This document shows positions 1 through 7,137 of a stretch of DNA of 11,846 bases, piece after piece. The stretch spans positions 1-11,846 of the forward strand of contig JAOUPL010000031.1 in the NCBI GenBank assembly GCA_029879825.1. The letters are read 5' to 3'. This DNA is from Candidatus Bathyarchaeota archaeon. Its GTDB lineage: Archaea > Thermoproteota > Bathyarchaeia > Bathyarchaeales > Bathyarchaeaceae. The notes beneath the pieces were generated by a model. That model made no database searches, was not told where the DNA came from, and worked only from the letters and a program-made list of their open reading frames with translations. Each line of letters starts with the position of its first letter. The first letter of the stretch is position 1. Position numbers and translations under genes: made by a program.

Positions 1-842
1 TGAGGGCCGTTAAAGCGGTGAAGACGGCAATGGAAAAGGGAACAGACGGTGCAGAGGTTTTAGGAGCGCATTTGGAGGGCCCATACATAAATCTTGAGAA
101 ACATGGAGCTCACGATGCCAACTATGTTAGGCTCCCTTCTATAGATGAATTTGAGGAATTATGGGAGGCCTCTAACCGTGCCGTAAAGGTTGTGACACTG
201 GCCCCTGAGCTTGAAGGATCCGAAATGTTGATACAGAAACTGAGAGAATTAGGAATAGTGGCTTCAATTGGCCACTCAAACGCCACTTACATCCAAGCGG
301 TGGATGCCATAAAGCATGGCGTTCGGCATGCAACTCACATGTTTAATAGAATGAGTGGTTTTGACCCTAGAGAACCTGGCGTGGTAGGAGCGGCTCTTGT
401 TCATGACGAACTGACAGCAGAGCTAATTTGCGATGGCATCCATGTCCATCCCGCCGCTATGAACCTTCTCACTCGAGTCAAAGGACCTGAAAGAGTGGTG
501 TTAGTGACTGATGCTATCCGAGCGGCAGGTATGCCTGACGGCGAATATGCGCTAGGTAAACAACGTATCATTGTAAAGGATGGTGTCTCTAGATTAGAAT
601 CCGGTGACTTTGCTGGAAGCACGCTGACAATGGACAGGGCAGTGAGAAATATTATGAAATTGGTTGGAACGCCTCTGCAAACAGCAGTGAAAATGGCAAC
701 CATAAATCCGGCAGCGGTTGTTAACGTTGACGAAAACAAGGGAAGCTTGGAACTAAATAAAGACGCTGACATTGTGATAATTGATGACGAAGTAAACGTT
801 TATCTGACTATTGTGAAAGGAAAAATTTTGTATAGAAGCTAA
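1..842 (+). CDS. nagA: N-acetylglucosamine-6-phosphate deacetylase, 5' end missing
   Basis: Amidohydrolase-superfamily enzyme that removes the acetyl group from N-acetylglucosamine-6-phosphate in the cytoplasm, giving glucosamine-6-phosphate. The frame is open to the left edge (first full codon at position 3), so the GTG at 18 need not be the start. About 279 residues are present against about 380 usual for the family, so roughly the first 100 are outside the window. Visible signatures, numbered from the codon at 3: HLEGP with metal ligand Glu25; GHS with His91; HATHMFN with His112; CDGIHVHP (143-149); VTDA with the catalytic Asp170; then SGDFAGSTLTMD and ATINPAAV near the C terminus. All expected metal and catalytic residues in the visible part are present. 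Its stop overlaps the stop of the convergent sugar kinase by four bases. The assignment rests on motifs; a related N-acetyl-sugar-phosphate deacetylase is possible. Confidence 0.93.
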   Translation, partial: RAVKAVKTAMEKGTDGAEVLGAHLEGPYINLEKHGAHDANYVRLPSIDEFEELWEASNRAVKVVTLAPELEGSEMLIQKLRELGIVASIGHSNATYIQAVDAIKHGVRHATHMFNRMSGFDPREPGVVGAALVHDELTAELICDGIHVHPAAMNLLTRVKGPERVVLVTDAIRAAGMPDGEYALGKQRIIVKDGVSRLESGDFAGSTLTMDRAVRNIMKLVGTPLQTAVKMATINPAAVVNVDENKGSLELNKDADIVIIDDEVNVYLTIVKGKILYRS

Positions 843-1960
843 TTTTTAATTTTCGACAATTGTTTGGAGCAAAAATCAATTAACTTAGGTAAGGTGGGAT
901 GCTCTCCATCTGGGCTGGAAATATAATATGCAGCGACCGCGTTTGCCAACGTCAATCTGCGACGATCCGGAAGACCTAAAGCGTCGCCAAAGAGGTTTCC
1001 GGCGTTCCAAGCGTCTCCAGCGCCAGTAGCCCTCAAAACAGGAACGTTAAAGGCTGGCACCGTGACTTCCGAGTTGCTGGTGAACGATCCGGCGAAGGTT
1101 GTCGTGTGTAGGTCCACCCGAGCCAAAAGGTTTTTAGCCAAGATTCTTGCGCATTCCCTAGCCAACTCGTCGAGGTTCATCTTTTTTTGAAGGCTGTCTA
1201 CATTTTCATTGAGTTGAGAAGCGTAACAAAAGGCTTCGTTCTCGTTGACGCTGAAGATGTCAACAAGTTTTCCCAAGAGAACCTCTTTGACAAGCCTAGG
1301 GACCTCTTCTTTTTTGGGGGTTGGATCTGAGGTATCGTAGTACGTTTTACCCTTCCCCTTTTTCCTGACGTAGTCGAAAACCCCTTCAGCCAGCTGGGTT
1401 CCCCAACGCTGGGTTCCAGCCCAGTGAAATATACATACGTAGTCAGCTTCTCGCAAGAGTTGGAAATCTTCAGGAGTAAGGTGGTCTAAACCGAATTCTG
1501 ACAGGGACCCAAGATCGCTCATCATGACGTTAACTCTTTGACCTTGATGGGTTAGCTCAATGGCGGTGGTAAGCGACATCTTGTCACCCGTTTTCACATG
1601 AGAAAGATCTACCTCAAAGGGATCTAGATAGAACTTGAGCAGATGAAGCCCCAGCAAGCTCGTACTAATAATGGGGTAAACCTTGGCGCCTAATGTGGCT
1701 AGAGCTGCGGTGGTGTTAGCTGCGTTTCCCCCTCTCAACTCCAGCTGTTTGATGCCGTGGATGCTTCCTCCCTTACGTTCGGCAACTTCGGCCATGGCTT
1801 TAGAAAAATGGTTGAGGTTTCCCTCATACGTTACCAGACGATCCAAGAAAAAGTCAGGCATAACCACTACGCTGAGTTTCTTTGCCGGCTTTGGCCGTTC
1901 TAAGAAATGGAGTAACTCCTCCACGTTTTGGGTCAGCGACATTTCTGGGTCCATCAACAT
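839..1960 (-). CDS. PfkB/ribokinase-family carbohydrate kinase
   Basis: ATP-dependent sugar or nucleoside kinase of the PfkB fold, 373 residues from the ATG at 1960. Family marks are the N-terminal signature around residues 76-92 (RGGNAANTTAALATLGA) and the C-terminal signature ATGAGDAWNAG (311-321), with Asp316 as the expected catalytic base and GAG as the anion hole. The core fold starts only near residue 29 (KLSVVVMPDFFLD), so the ATGs at 1954 or 1942 are also possible starts; no strong ribosome binding site decides between them. A weak AT-rich TATA-like stretch lies near 1992-2000. The substrate cannot be read from sequence. The convergent nagA suggests an amino-sugar or other hexose, but the genes are on opposite strands and need not share a pathway. 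This is not the separate ADP-dependent glucokinase/PFK family. Confidence 0.87.
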   Translation of the reverse strand: MLMDPEMSLTQNVEELLHFLERPKPAKKLSVVVMPDFFLDRLVTYEGNLNHFSKAMAEVAERKGGSIHGIKQLELRGGNAANTTAALATLGAKVYPIISTSLLGLHLLKFYLDPFEVDLSHVKTGDKMSLTTAIELTHQGQRVNVMMSDLGSLSEFGLDHLTPEDFQLLREADYVCIFHWAGTQRWGTQLAEGVFDYVRKKGKGKTYYDTSDPTPKKEEVPRLVKEVLLGKLVDIFSVNENEAFCYASQLNENVDSLQKKMNLDELARECARILAKNLLARVDLHTTTFAGSFTSNSEVTVPAFNVPVLRATGAGDAWNAGNLFGDALGLPDRRRLTLANAVAAYYISSPDGEHPTLPKLIDFCSKQLSKIKN

Positions 1961-2196
1961 TCAAACCACTTAACAGTAGCAGCTTTAATGCTTTAATTTC
2001 TTCCTTGCGCAAATAGCTTATCTGTTCCTGTTCAGACGCGCACACGTATGATGCTTGACAGGTCAGAGCCGGCTTTTATCCTCAGAGAGAAAGAGTTGTG
2101 GACAAAAGAATCCCGGTCAAGACGCTTGAAAAATTTCTAGAGCGCCTAAAGGACTTTGAAAGAACAAGATATTTGCTCCTTTGAAAACCCTGAAGT

Positions 2197-2213
2197 TTTT
2201 CGTATATCGAAAA
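2197..2213. repeat. Perfect inverted repeat, possible operator
   Basis: TTTTCG-TATAT-CGAAAA, 6-bp arms with a 5-bp spacer, about 110 bp upstream of the ACAD1 start and about 60 bp upstream of its likely TATA box. It has no following T-run and no gene ends next to it, so a protein-binding site is more likely than a terminator. The arms are AT-rich, and chance is a real alternative. Confidence 0.35.
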
Positions 2214-2274
2214 TCCGCTTGTTGTATAGATGGAGATATGCTTATCGACATGCATTTACGGCATTTGACAAAGG

Positions 2275-2315
2275 TTTAAGTGTCTTCATAATCTACTCTG
2301 ATACTCTTCACGGTG
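2275..2315 (+). promoter_or_regulatory. Probable promoter and ribosome binding site of ACAD1
   Basis: TATA-like TTTAAG at 2275-2280, preceded by AAGG, would place transcription start near 2300. A GGTG ribosome binding site at 2312-2315 lies 7 nt before the ATG at 2323, the expected archaeal spacing, and fixes that start codon. Between them ACTCT occurs twice, eight bases apart (2295-2299 and 2303-2307). Confidence 0.5.
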
Positions 2316-2322
2316 TTTAGAA

Positions 2323-3855
2323 ATGGTGGAAAAATACCCTTGGTGGAACGAGAAACAGAAGAAACTTGCTGACGAGACTAAGCAATTTGCGAACGAGAAC
2401 ATACCGCGGGGAGAAGAAATAGCATGGGTAAAGAAGTTTCCATTTGACCTCATCAAAAAAATTGGAAAAAGGGGCTGGTACGGAGCCATAATTCCAGAGG
2501 AACTTGGAGGAATAGACGTGGGCGTAACCGGCTGCTGCATCATAGCCGAAGAACTCGCTCGTGTATGCTCTGCTCTGACAGACGCTTACGCCGTAACCAT
2601 GTTCGGCGGTACAGAACAACTGCTTGCGTTCGGCAACGATGAACAGAAGAAAAGGTGGCTGCCTAAAGTTGCCAAGGGCGAATTGTTGGGAGCAGTCTGC
2701 ATCACCGAGCCTGACGTAGGTTCTGACGCAGCTGGCATAGAAACAACAGCGACGCGTAGGGGTGACGAGTACATTGTCAACGGCAAGAAAAGGTTCATAA
2801 GCAACGCAGGTCCAGCCGAAATCTATCTAGTGTATGTGCGGACTAGCAACCGTCCTGAAGACAAAGCCAGCTATAAGCATCTCAGCGCATTGTTCATCGA
2901 GAAAGGCACGCCTGGTTTCTCAGTTGAGAGGATAAACGAACTTTCTGGATGGTTAGGCTTTCCAAACGGGTATCTAGACTTTGACGATGTAAGGGTGCCT
3001 GTGGAAAATCGGCTGGCAAACGAGGGAGACGGCTGGAAGATACTTATGGACGGATTGAACTTCGAGAGAACCGTTTACAGCGCTCAAATTTTGGGTGTCA
3101 TGCGAGAAGCCGTAAGATACGCTGTTGCTCATTCGCAGAGGCGAGTTCAATTTGGCGTGCCAACCATCGACTTTCAAGTTAATCAGTTCAAAATCGCCGA
3201 CATGATCGCGAGACTGAAAACAGCCCGTCTGCTTGTTTATCACGCAGCCCACTTAATGGACATGAAAGAGGAAGCGATTCTAGAGGCAACCAACGCCAAG
3301 CTCTACGCGTCAGAGGCTTTCGAAAAACTTGTAAGCGACGCTGTTCAGGTGATGGGAGGAGACGGTTGGACAAAGTTCTATCCTGTTGAAAGCATGTCGA
3401 GGGATGCGAAGGTTAACACGATAGCTGCTGGAAGCAACGAGGTCATGAGGATAGTTCTCTACAGACAGGGACTGCGAGCCATGAGGGAAGAATTGAGAAT
3501 GCCTCTCCGCCGCATACATGAAAAGTTGGGAGTTCCAATTTCAACCATTGAACCGTCAACCATATCAGAAGTTAACGAGAAAACGGTGCTCAACCTTCTG
3601 GCAGAAGATTACCGGGCCAATCCAGGCATATACATGAGCCGCGAGGACATGAAAGCTTGGCTGTCAGGTGTAAGCGATGATAAGCTTGACAAAGTGTTAG
3701 CATCTCTCGAAGCTAAAGGACTCGTGAAATTGTACAAGGATAGACGGGGCGCCATCGTGCTGGCGAAGGCGACGTATAAGGGGCTGAAAGAAGCGAAGCC
3801 GTTGGAACATTACAAGTGGTTCCCCGACTGGATAGATAAGGAACTGCTTTTCTGA
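2323..3855 (+). CDS. Acyl-CoA dehydrogenase with C-terminal winged-helix-like domain (ACAD1)
   Basis: FAD-dependent acyl-CoA dehydrogenase: alpha,beta-desaturation of an acyl-CoA, with electrons passed to an electron carrier (ETF in known family members). It has 510 residues, whereas most family members have about 380-400. The core spans about 1-390, with FAD/substrate loop AVCITEPDVGSDA (124-136), NGKKRFISNAG (153-163), LGxPxxxFQxxxFxIADM (277-294), and QVMGGDGW (342-349). The usual MCAD catalytic Glu in YEGT is replaced (IAAGSNE, Ala369), but Glu248 in LNFERT sits where isovaleryl-CoA and long-chain dehydrogenases carry their catalytic Glu. Residues about 413-490 form an extra segment: predicted helices, then a helix-turn-helix-like stretch (SREDMKAWLSGVSDDKLDKV), then a strand-turn-strand wing (LVKLYKDRRGAIVL), ending in an aromatic tail. 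Such a domain may bind DNA or mediate protein contacts. The start is supported by GGTG 7 nt upstream. Substrate unknown; a branched-chain acyl-CoA is a reasonable guess. Confidence 0.93.
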   Translation: MVEKYPWWNEKQKKLADETKQFANENIPRGEEIAWVKKFPFDLIKKIGKRGWYGAIIPEELGGIDVGVTGCCIIAEELARVCSALTDAYAVTMFGGTEQLLAFGNDEQKKRWLPKVAKGELLGAVCITEPDVGSDAAGIETTATRRGDEYIVNGKKRFISNAGPAEIYLVYVRTSNRPEDKASYKHLSALFIEKGTPGFSVERINELSGWLGFPNGYLDFDDVRVPVENRLANEGDGWKILMDGLNFERTVYSAQILGVMREAVRYAVAHSQRRVQFGVPTIDFQVNQFKIADMIARLKTARLLVYHAAHLMDMKEEAILEATNAKLYASEAFEKLVSDAVQVMGGDGWTKFYPVESMSRDAKVNTIAAGSNEVMRIVLYRQGLRAMREELRMPLRRIHEKLGVPISTIEPSTISEVNEKTVLNLLAEDYRANPGIYMSREDMKAWLSGVSDDKLDKVLASLEAKGLVKLYKDRRGAIVLAKATYKGLKEAKPLEHYKWFPDWIDKELLF

Positions 3856-3897
3856 AAATTCTTCACTACCCTTCTATTTTCTCTTCTAAAGAATTTT
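3855..3897. terminator. Inverted repeat in convergent 3' region, possible terminator
   Basis: Perfect 9-bp arms, AAAATTCTT at 3855-3863 and AAGAATTTT at 3889-3897, around a pyrimidine-rich loop of 25 nt. The repeat begins on the last base of the ACAD1 stop codon. The plus strand between and after the arms is T/C-rich, as in archaeal T-rich termination regions. The loop is long and the stem AT-rich, so a weak hairpin is expected. The rest of the convergent gap to 3985 shows only an 8-bp palindrome TGCGCGCA at 3915-3922. Confidence 0.35.
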
Positions 3898-3985
3898 GTC
3901 CAAATTTCCCAGCGTGCGCGCATTTATCTAACACTTGTGGAATGAATCCTCGTCATGATTTGACAAGGCAGTTCACATCATAAGA

Positions 3986-4948
3986 TCATACTTTTAACTT
4001 CTTAAACCATTCTTCAATTGTAACAGTAGGTGCTCCCGATTCGTCGCTGATTTCTTGTTTTGAGGGTGGCTTCTCAATGTAGAAGGGAATTCTCTTTGAT
4101 ATTCGTTCTTCGTATGTTGGGACAAGTTCGTTCTTGTAGAAGACTCCTATTGGTATTTTGTCGCCCCATTCTCTGGATTTTCTGAGCGCAGCCACTGTTT
4201 TATCCAATTCTTCATCGGGACTTTTTACAATGGGGTCCCAATCCGTTTCTTCTAACTTGTATATTCTTGGCTTAGGCTTTCCCGTCGTGGAGTCAATTCT
4301 GTCTTTCCCATCGTACCAGTCCTTAGTGTTAATATCGTTGTATGTAGGGCAGGGTTGCTGGATGTTAACGAAAGCCAATCCCTTGTGCTTTATTGCTTGA
4401 ACTAGAATATTTTCAGTATGTCTCACGTCGTAGGCGTAGGCTCTTGCAATGAAGGTGTAGCCCGAGGCAAGCGCTAAAGCTATTGGATTAACGGCTTCGT
4501 TGATGTTGGGTTTTGGAAGAGATTTCGTCTGCAGCCCCAATTTTAATGTTGGCGATGCTTGTCCTTTTGTTAGACCATAAACTGCGTTGTCGTGTACGAT
4601 GTAAGTCATGTCAATGTTTCTTCTACCCGTGTTAACAAAGTGACCTGCACCTATTCCAAGTCCATCTCCATCTCCACCAGCAGCTATTACTTCCAGTTCA
4701 GGGTTGGCCAGTTTGATTCCTATCGCAAAAGGTAAAGTTCTGCCATGTAATGTATGTACGCCATTCGCGAACGTGAAGTGGGGAGTCTTACCTGAACAAC
4801 CAATCCCTGAAACAATAACCACTCTATGAGGATCCAGCTGTAACTCAGCTAGGGCCATCTTTATGGCCGTGTATATGCCGAAGTTACCGCAGCCGGGACA
4901 CCAGTCAGCGAAAACTGGAGTTTTATAATCGGACATCTTAAGAACCAT
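3986..4948 (-). CDS. 2-oxoacid:ferredoxin oxidoreductase, beta subunit
   Basis: Thiamine-diphosphate-binding beta subunit of a cytoplasmic 2-oxoacid:ferredoxin oxidoreductase, which decarboxylates a 2-oxoacid and forms acyl-CoA with reduction of ferredoxin. It has 320 residues. From the ATG at 4948: DWCPGCGNFG with Cys17 and Cys20, GIGCSGK with Cys51, and QQPCPTYND with Cys200, the four-cysteine pattern that binds one [4Fe-4S] cluster in two-subunit archaeal enzymes; the TPP motif runs from GGDGDGLGIG (91-100) to Asn121. Two starts compete. The ATG at 4948 has AGGTG (4956-4960) 7 nt upstream and makes an 11-base overlap with the preceding alpha gene. The ATG at 4936 (residue 5) lies one base after the alpha stop but has no binding site, so 4948 is preferred. 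The oxoacid (pyruvate, 2-oxoglutarate or branched-chain) cannot be decided by reading alone. Confidence 0.95.
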   Translation of the reverse strand: MVLKMSDYKTPVFADWCPGCGNFGIYTAIKMALAELQLDPHRVVIVSGIGCSGKTPHFTFANGVHTLHGRTLPFAIGIKLANPELEVIAAGGDGDGLGIGAGHFVNTGRRNIDMTYIVHDNAVYGLTKGQASPTLKLGLQTKSLPKPNINEAVNPIALALASGYTFIARAYAYDVRHTENILVQAIKHKGLAFVNIQQPCPTYNDINTKDWYDGKDRIDSTTGKPKPRIYKLEETDWDPIVKSPDEELDKTVAALRKSREWGDKIPIGVFYKNELVPTYEERISKRIPFYIEKPPSKQEISDESGAPTVTIEEWFKKLKV

Positions 4949-6869
4949 AATTCAACACCTGTCTTTTAGGGCTGTCACCACGAAGAATTTTTCTTAACGC
5001 CTCATAAACTTCGGTTGTAGTCATTGGGCGTCCGTTATATTTGAGAATATGAAAGTCCATGAAAATTCCTGTTTTCTCGCTTATTATGCTTGCCAACTGA
5101 CCCGAATAGTTCATTTCGATTGAGATTCTCCTTTTTCCTTTGCCCAAAATTTCAGCGATTCTTTCCTTAGGCAACGGATGCGGCATGCGAACCTGCAAAA
5201 ATGCTAATTCATATCCTTCGTCTTCAAGCATTTCCATGGCTTCTATGATAGCGCCTTTAGGTGAGCCCCAGCTTACAATAACGTTTTCGGCTTCCTTCAA
5301 TCCAAAGAAGTTAAGTCTCTCATCTATTGGAATTTCCTTATGAGCGATTTCGAGTTTATTCATTCTTTTCTCCATCATCATATTTCTGTTCAAGGGCTCC
5401 TCACTTATGTGACCCAGCTCGTTGTGCTCGTCTCCGGTGTACCACATAACAGCGCCTTCAGTTCCAAGAAAAGCTCGGGGCGAAACCCCAGAATCAGTGA
5501 ATTTGAATCGTTCATATTCACCGCTTTCGAAAATTCGGCTGCTACTGACAATTTTCCCACGATCTATCTTCACTTGGCCAACGTCGAAAACTGAATAGCT
5601 CTGCGTGCTATTAGCCATAGCCTTGTCGATTAAGTGAATAACTGGCATCTGATATCTTTCCGCATAGTTGAAAGCCTTGGCAGCATCAAAAAAGCATTCT
5701 TTCACGTCACCAGAAGCGAGGACAATTCTTGGAAATTCGCCGTGGCCTGCGTGAATAGCAAATCTAAGGTCGTCTTGTCCGTGCCGCGTAGGCAAACCAG
5801 TTGAAGGAGCGCCCCGCTGATAATATGTAATTACTATTGGAACTTCATTGTTTCCAGCCCAACTGAGACCTTCCACCATCAAAGAAAAACCAGGTCCTGA
5901 AGTTGAAGTTGAGGCTCTGGCTCCAGCCAAGGCTGCTCCAGAAGCCATGTTCACAGCAGCGATCTCGTCCTCGGTCTGCGTAACAACTATGGCACCATTT
6001 CCATTCTTCAACTCGAATATTTCATTAGCCTCTAAATACTCGCTTTCGTCTGCAGCCGGCGTAATTGGATAGTAAGTTTGAATTCGGCATCCTCCTAAGA
6101 CCTTACCCAACGCCACAGCTTGGTGTCCTAAGAGAAAGATTCTTTCACCTTGAACATCTAGTTTCTTAAGCTTATGGCTAAAACTGTCACCGAAAGTCTG
6201 TTTTGCATATTTGTAGGCTTTCTTGCAAGCCAAAACGTTCATTTCAGCAATTCTGGGCGACTCAATGAAGACAGCGTTAATTGCTTTCTCAACTAAACTA
6301 GCATCGTAGTCAAGTAGGCTGAAGGATATGGCTAGAGCCAACACGTTTTTCATTCTAGTGACTTTACTTAGCTTTTCAATTCCAAGCTCATCAGCCAAAT
6401 CTTTCAGCAAATCGAGAAAAGCCACGGGATAAACGCGGATGTTTTCCTTTTTCGCTTCTCCCACCAAGTCCCTAACTGTATTACCGATTCCTTTGCTTTC
6501 AAGGTATTTTTTAAATTCGGCAATGAATTCTGGTGGCAGAGTAGGTATATCTTGAATCCTCGTGTTGAGGTCTTCTTTCTCTAAAATCACTCCTCCGCCG
6601 GGGATTACTTCTCTTATGTGCCTAACCACCGTTTCCGCGTCGAAGGCTGCAAGCAAATTAACATCATTAACGTTGGCTGCAATCTCTTTCTCTGAAATTC
6701 GAAAGTGAAAGTAGCTATGAAGCCCCTTAATGTTGGAATGGTATTCTCTTTTTCCGTAGAGATGATATCCTCCATAGCCACAAGCTCTCCCAAAAATGTT
6801 TGCCGCAGTATCAACGCCACTTCCTTGTGGTCCACCTATCATCCAGTTAAATTCTTTCTTGGCGTGCAT
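4938..6869 (-). CDS. 2-oxoacid:ferredoxin oxidoreductase, fused gamma-alpha subunit
   Basis: Partner of the downstream beta subunit; 643 residues with the gamma domain fused ahead of alpha, as in two-subunit archaeal OFORs. The gamma domain covers about 1-200 (MIGGPQGSGVDTAANIFGRA at 10-29, then YGKREYHSNIKG). The alpha domain runs from about 240 to 640, with YPITPAADE (267-275, the YPITP oxoacid/CoA motif), QTEDEIAAVNMASGAALAG (298-316), TSTSGPGFSLM (321-331) and QRGAPSTGLPTRHGQDDL (351-368). No ferredoxin-like cysteine clusters are present in this chain, so electrons must leave through the beta cluster to an external acceptor. The start at 6869 has GGAGAGG at 6878-6884, 8 nt upstream. It is second in an operon: the Cys-rich gene ends 35 bp upstream and beta overlaps the end. 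The enzyme class is secure; the oxoacid substrate is not. Confidence 0.95.
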   Translation of the reverse strand: MHAKKEFNWMIGGPQGSGVDTAANIFGRACGYGGYHLYGKREYHSNIKGLHSYFHFRISEKEIAANVNDVNLLAAFDAETVVRHIREVIPGGGVILEKEDLNTRIQDIPTLPPEFIAEFKKYLESKGIGNTVRDLVGEAKKENIRVYPVAFLDLLKDLADELGIEKLSKVTRMKNVLALAISFSLLDYDASLVEKAINAVFIESPRIAEMNVLACKKAYKYAKQTFGDSFSHKLKKLDVQGERIFLLGHQAVALGKVLGGCRIQTYYPITPAADESEYLEANEIFELKNGNGAIVVTQTEDEIAAVNMASGAALAGARASTSTSGPGFSLMVEGLSWAGNNEVPIVITYYQRGAPSTGLPTRHGQDDLRFAIHAGHGEFPRIVLASGDVKECFFDAAKAFNYAERYQMPVIHLIDKAMANSTQSYSVFDVGQVKIDRGKIVSSSRIFESGEYERFKFTDSGVSPRAFLGTEGAVMWYTGDEHNELGHISEEPLNRNMMMEKRMNKLEIAHKEIPIDERLNFFGLKEAENVIVSWGSPKGAIIEAMEMLEDEGYELAFLQVRMPHPLPKERIAEILGKGKRRISIEMNYSGQLASIISEKTGIFMDFHILKYNGRPMTTTEVYEALRKILRGDSPKRQVLNYGS

Positions 6870-6904
6870 GCATTTTTCCTCTCCACGAAAAGTTTTTCAG
6901 TTAA

Positions 6905-7051
6905 CTATCCGCCAGTGGCGCAACCATAGCCTATGCAACAAGTGCAACCTTCTTTTTCTCCGCAGTAAGGGCAGGCACACTCGCAATCGTCAACAGGACT
7001 GCCGCATTTTTCGCAAAGAATTTGTTCTTCAGGTTCACTCAATTTCTCCAC
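6905..7051 (-). CDS. Small ten-cysteine, zinc-ribbon-like protein at head of OFOR operon
   Basis: A 48-residue frame starting GTG at 7051 and stopping TAG at 6905, too short for normal ORF calling. Ten of 48 residues are cysteine: a CEKCG knuckle (Cys13, Cys16), then DDCECACPYCG (Cys23, 25, 27, 30), then GCTCCIGYGC (Cys36, 38, 39, 44), ending in a glycine-rich tail. The first eleven residues are acidic. Paired CxxC knuckles suggest zinc binding, although an iron-sulfur cluster is possible; I do not recognise the family. AGGT at 7059-7062 lies 7 nt before the GTG, the same spacing as in the beta gene, and the strong binding site of the gamma-alpha gene follows after 35 bp, which supports real translation and co-transcription. 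By position it may be an assembly factor, electron-transfer partner or regulator of the oxidoreductase. The frame and context are seen; the function is inference. Confidence 0.75.
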   Translation of the reverse strand: MEKLSEPEEQILCEKCGSPVDDCECACPYCGEKEGCTCCIGYGCATGG

Positions 7052-7137
7052 CAATTTTACCTGTATGATGTCGCATCGTGATTAAGGTTTCCACTCTAAG
7101 AGTGTTGTTGCGCACGTTTTATTCATGTGAAGTGATC
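7052..7137. promoter_or_regulatory. Divergent promoter region with small palindrome
   Basis: The 86 bp between the divergent OFOR operon and ACAD2 must hold both promoters. Near the middle, at 7092-7104, is the perfect inverted repeat CACTCT-A-AGAGTG, placed like an operator that could act on both genes. AT-rich stretches near 7080-7090 and 7116-7123 could be TATA elements, but neither is a good match. GTGATC at 7132-7137, complementary to the archaeal 16S 3' end, directly precedes the ACAD2 ATG. Confidence 0.45.

Larger units (their letters stand above)
1961..2322. other. Divergent intergenic region between sugar kinase and ACAD1
   Basis: A 362-bp gap without a convincing gene. It must hold the promoters of both flanking genes. 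It contains a perfect inverted repeat at 2197-2213 (arms TTTTCG and CGAAAA around TATAT), and two short plus-strand reading frames that overlap out of phase: ATG at 2048 to TAG near 2138 (about 30 residues) and GTG at 2098 to TGA at 2184 (28 residues, lysine- and leucine-rich). Neither has a clear ribosome binding site and I recognise neither; they could be a small frameshifted remnant or chance. Confidence 0.5.

Noticed and set aside
401..772. 123-residue minus-strand frame inside nagA
   Set aside because: Antisense shadow of a well-conserved coding region with no recognisable motif. The same applies to the 144-residue plus-strand frame antisense to GDPD (11090-11524).
1854..2045. 63-residue minus-strand frame overlapping the start of the sugar kinase
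   Set aside because: More than half lies out of phase over the kinase N terminus, it begins with GTG and has no binding site; most likely a shadow.
2046..2110. C/D-box guide RNA suggested by TATGATGC near 2048, and similar hits near 3980 and 7064
   Set aside because: The C box is imperfect in each and no CTGA D box occurs at a fitting distance of about 50-60 nt.
7078..7137. ACAD2 start at ATG 7078
   Set aside because: It runs through the intergenic palindrome and lacks a binding site; GTGATC precedes ATG 7138.
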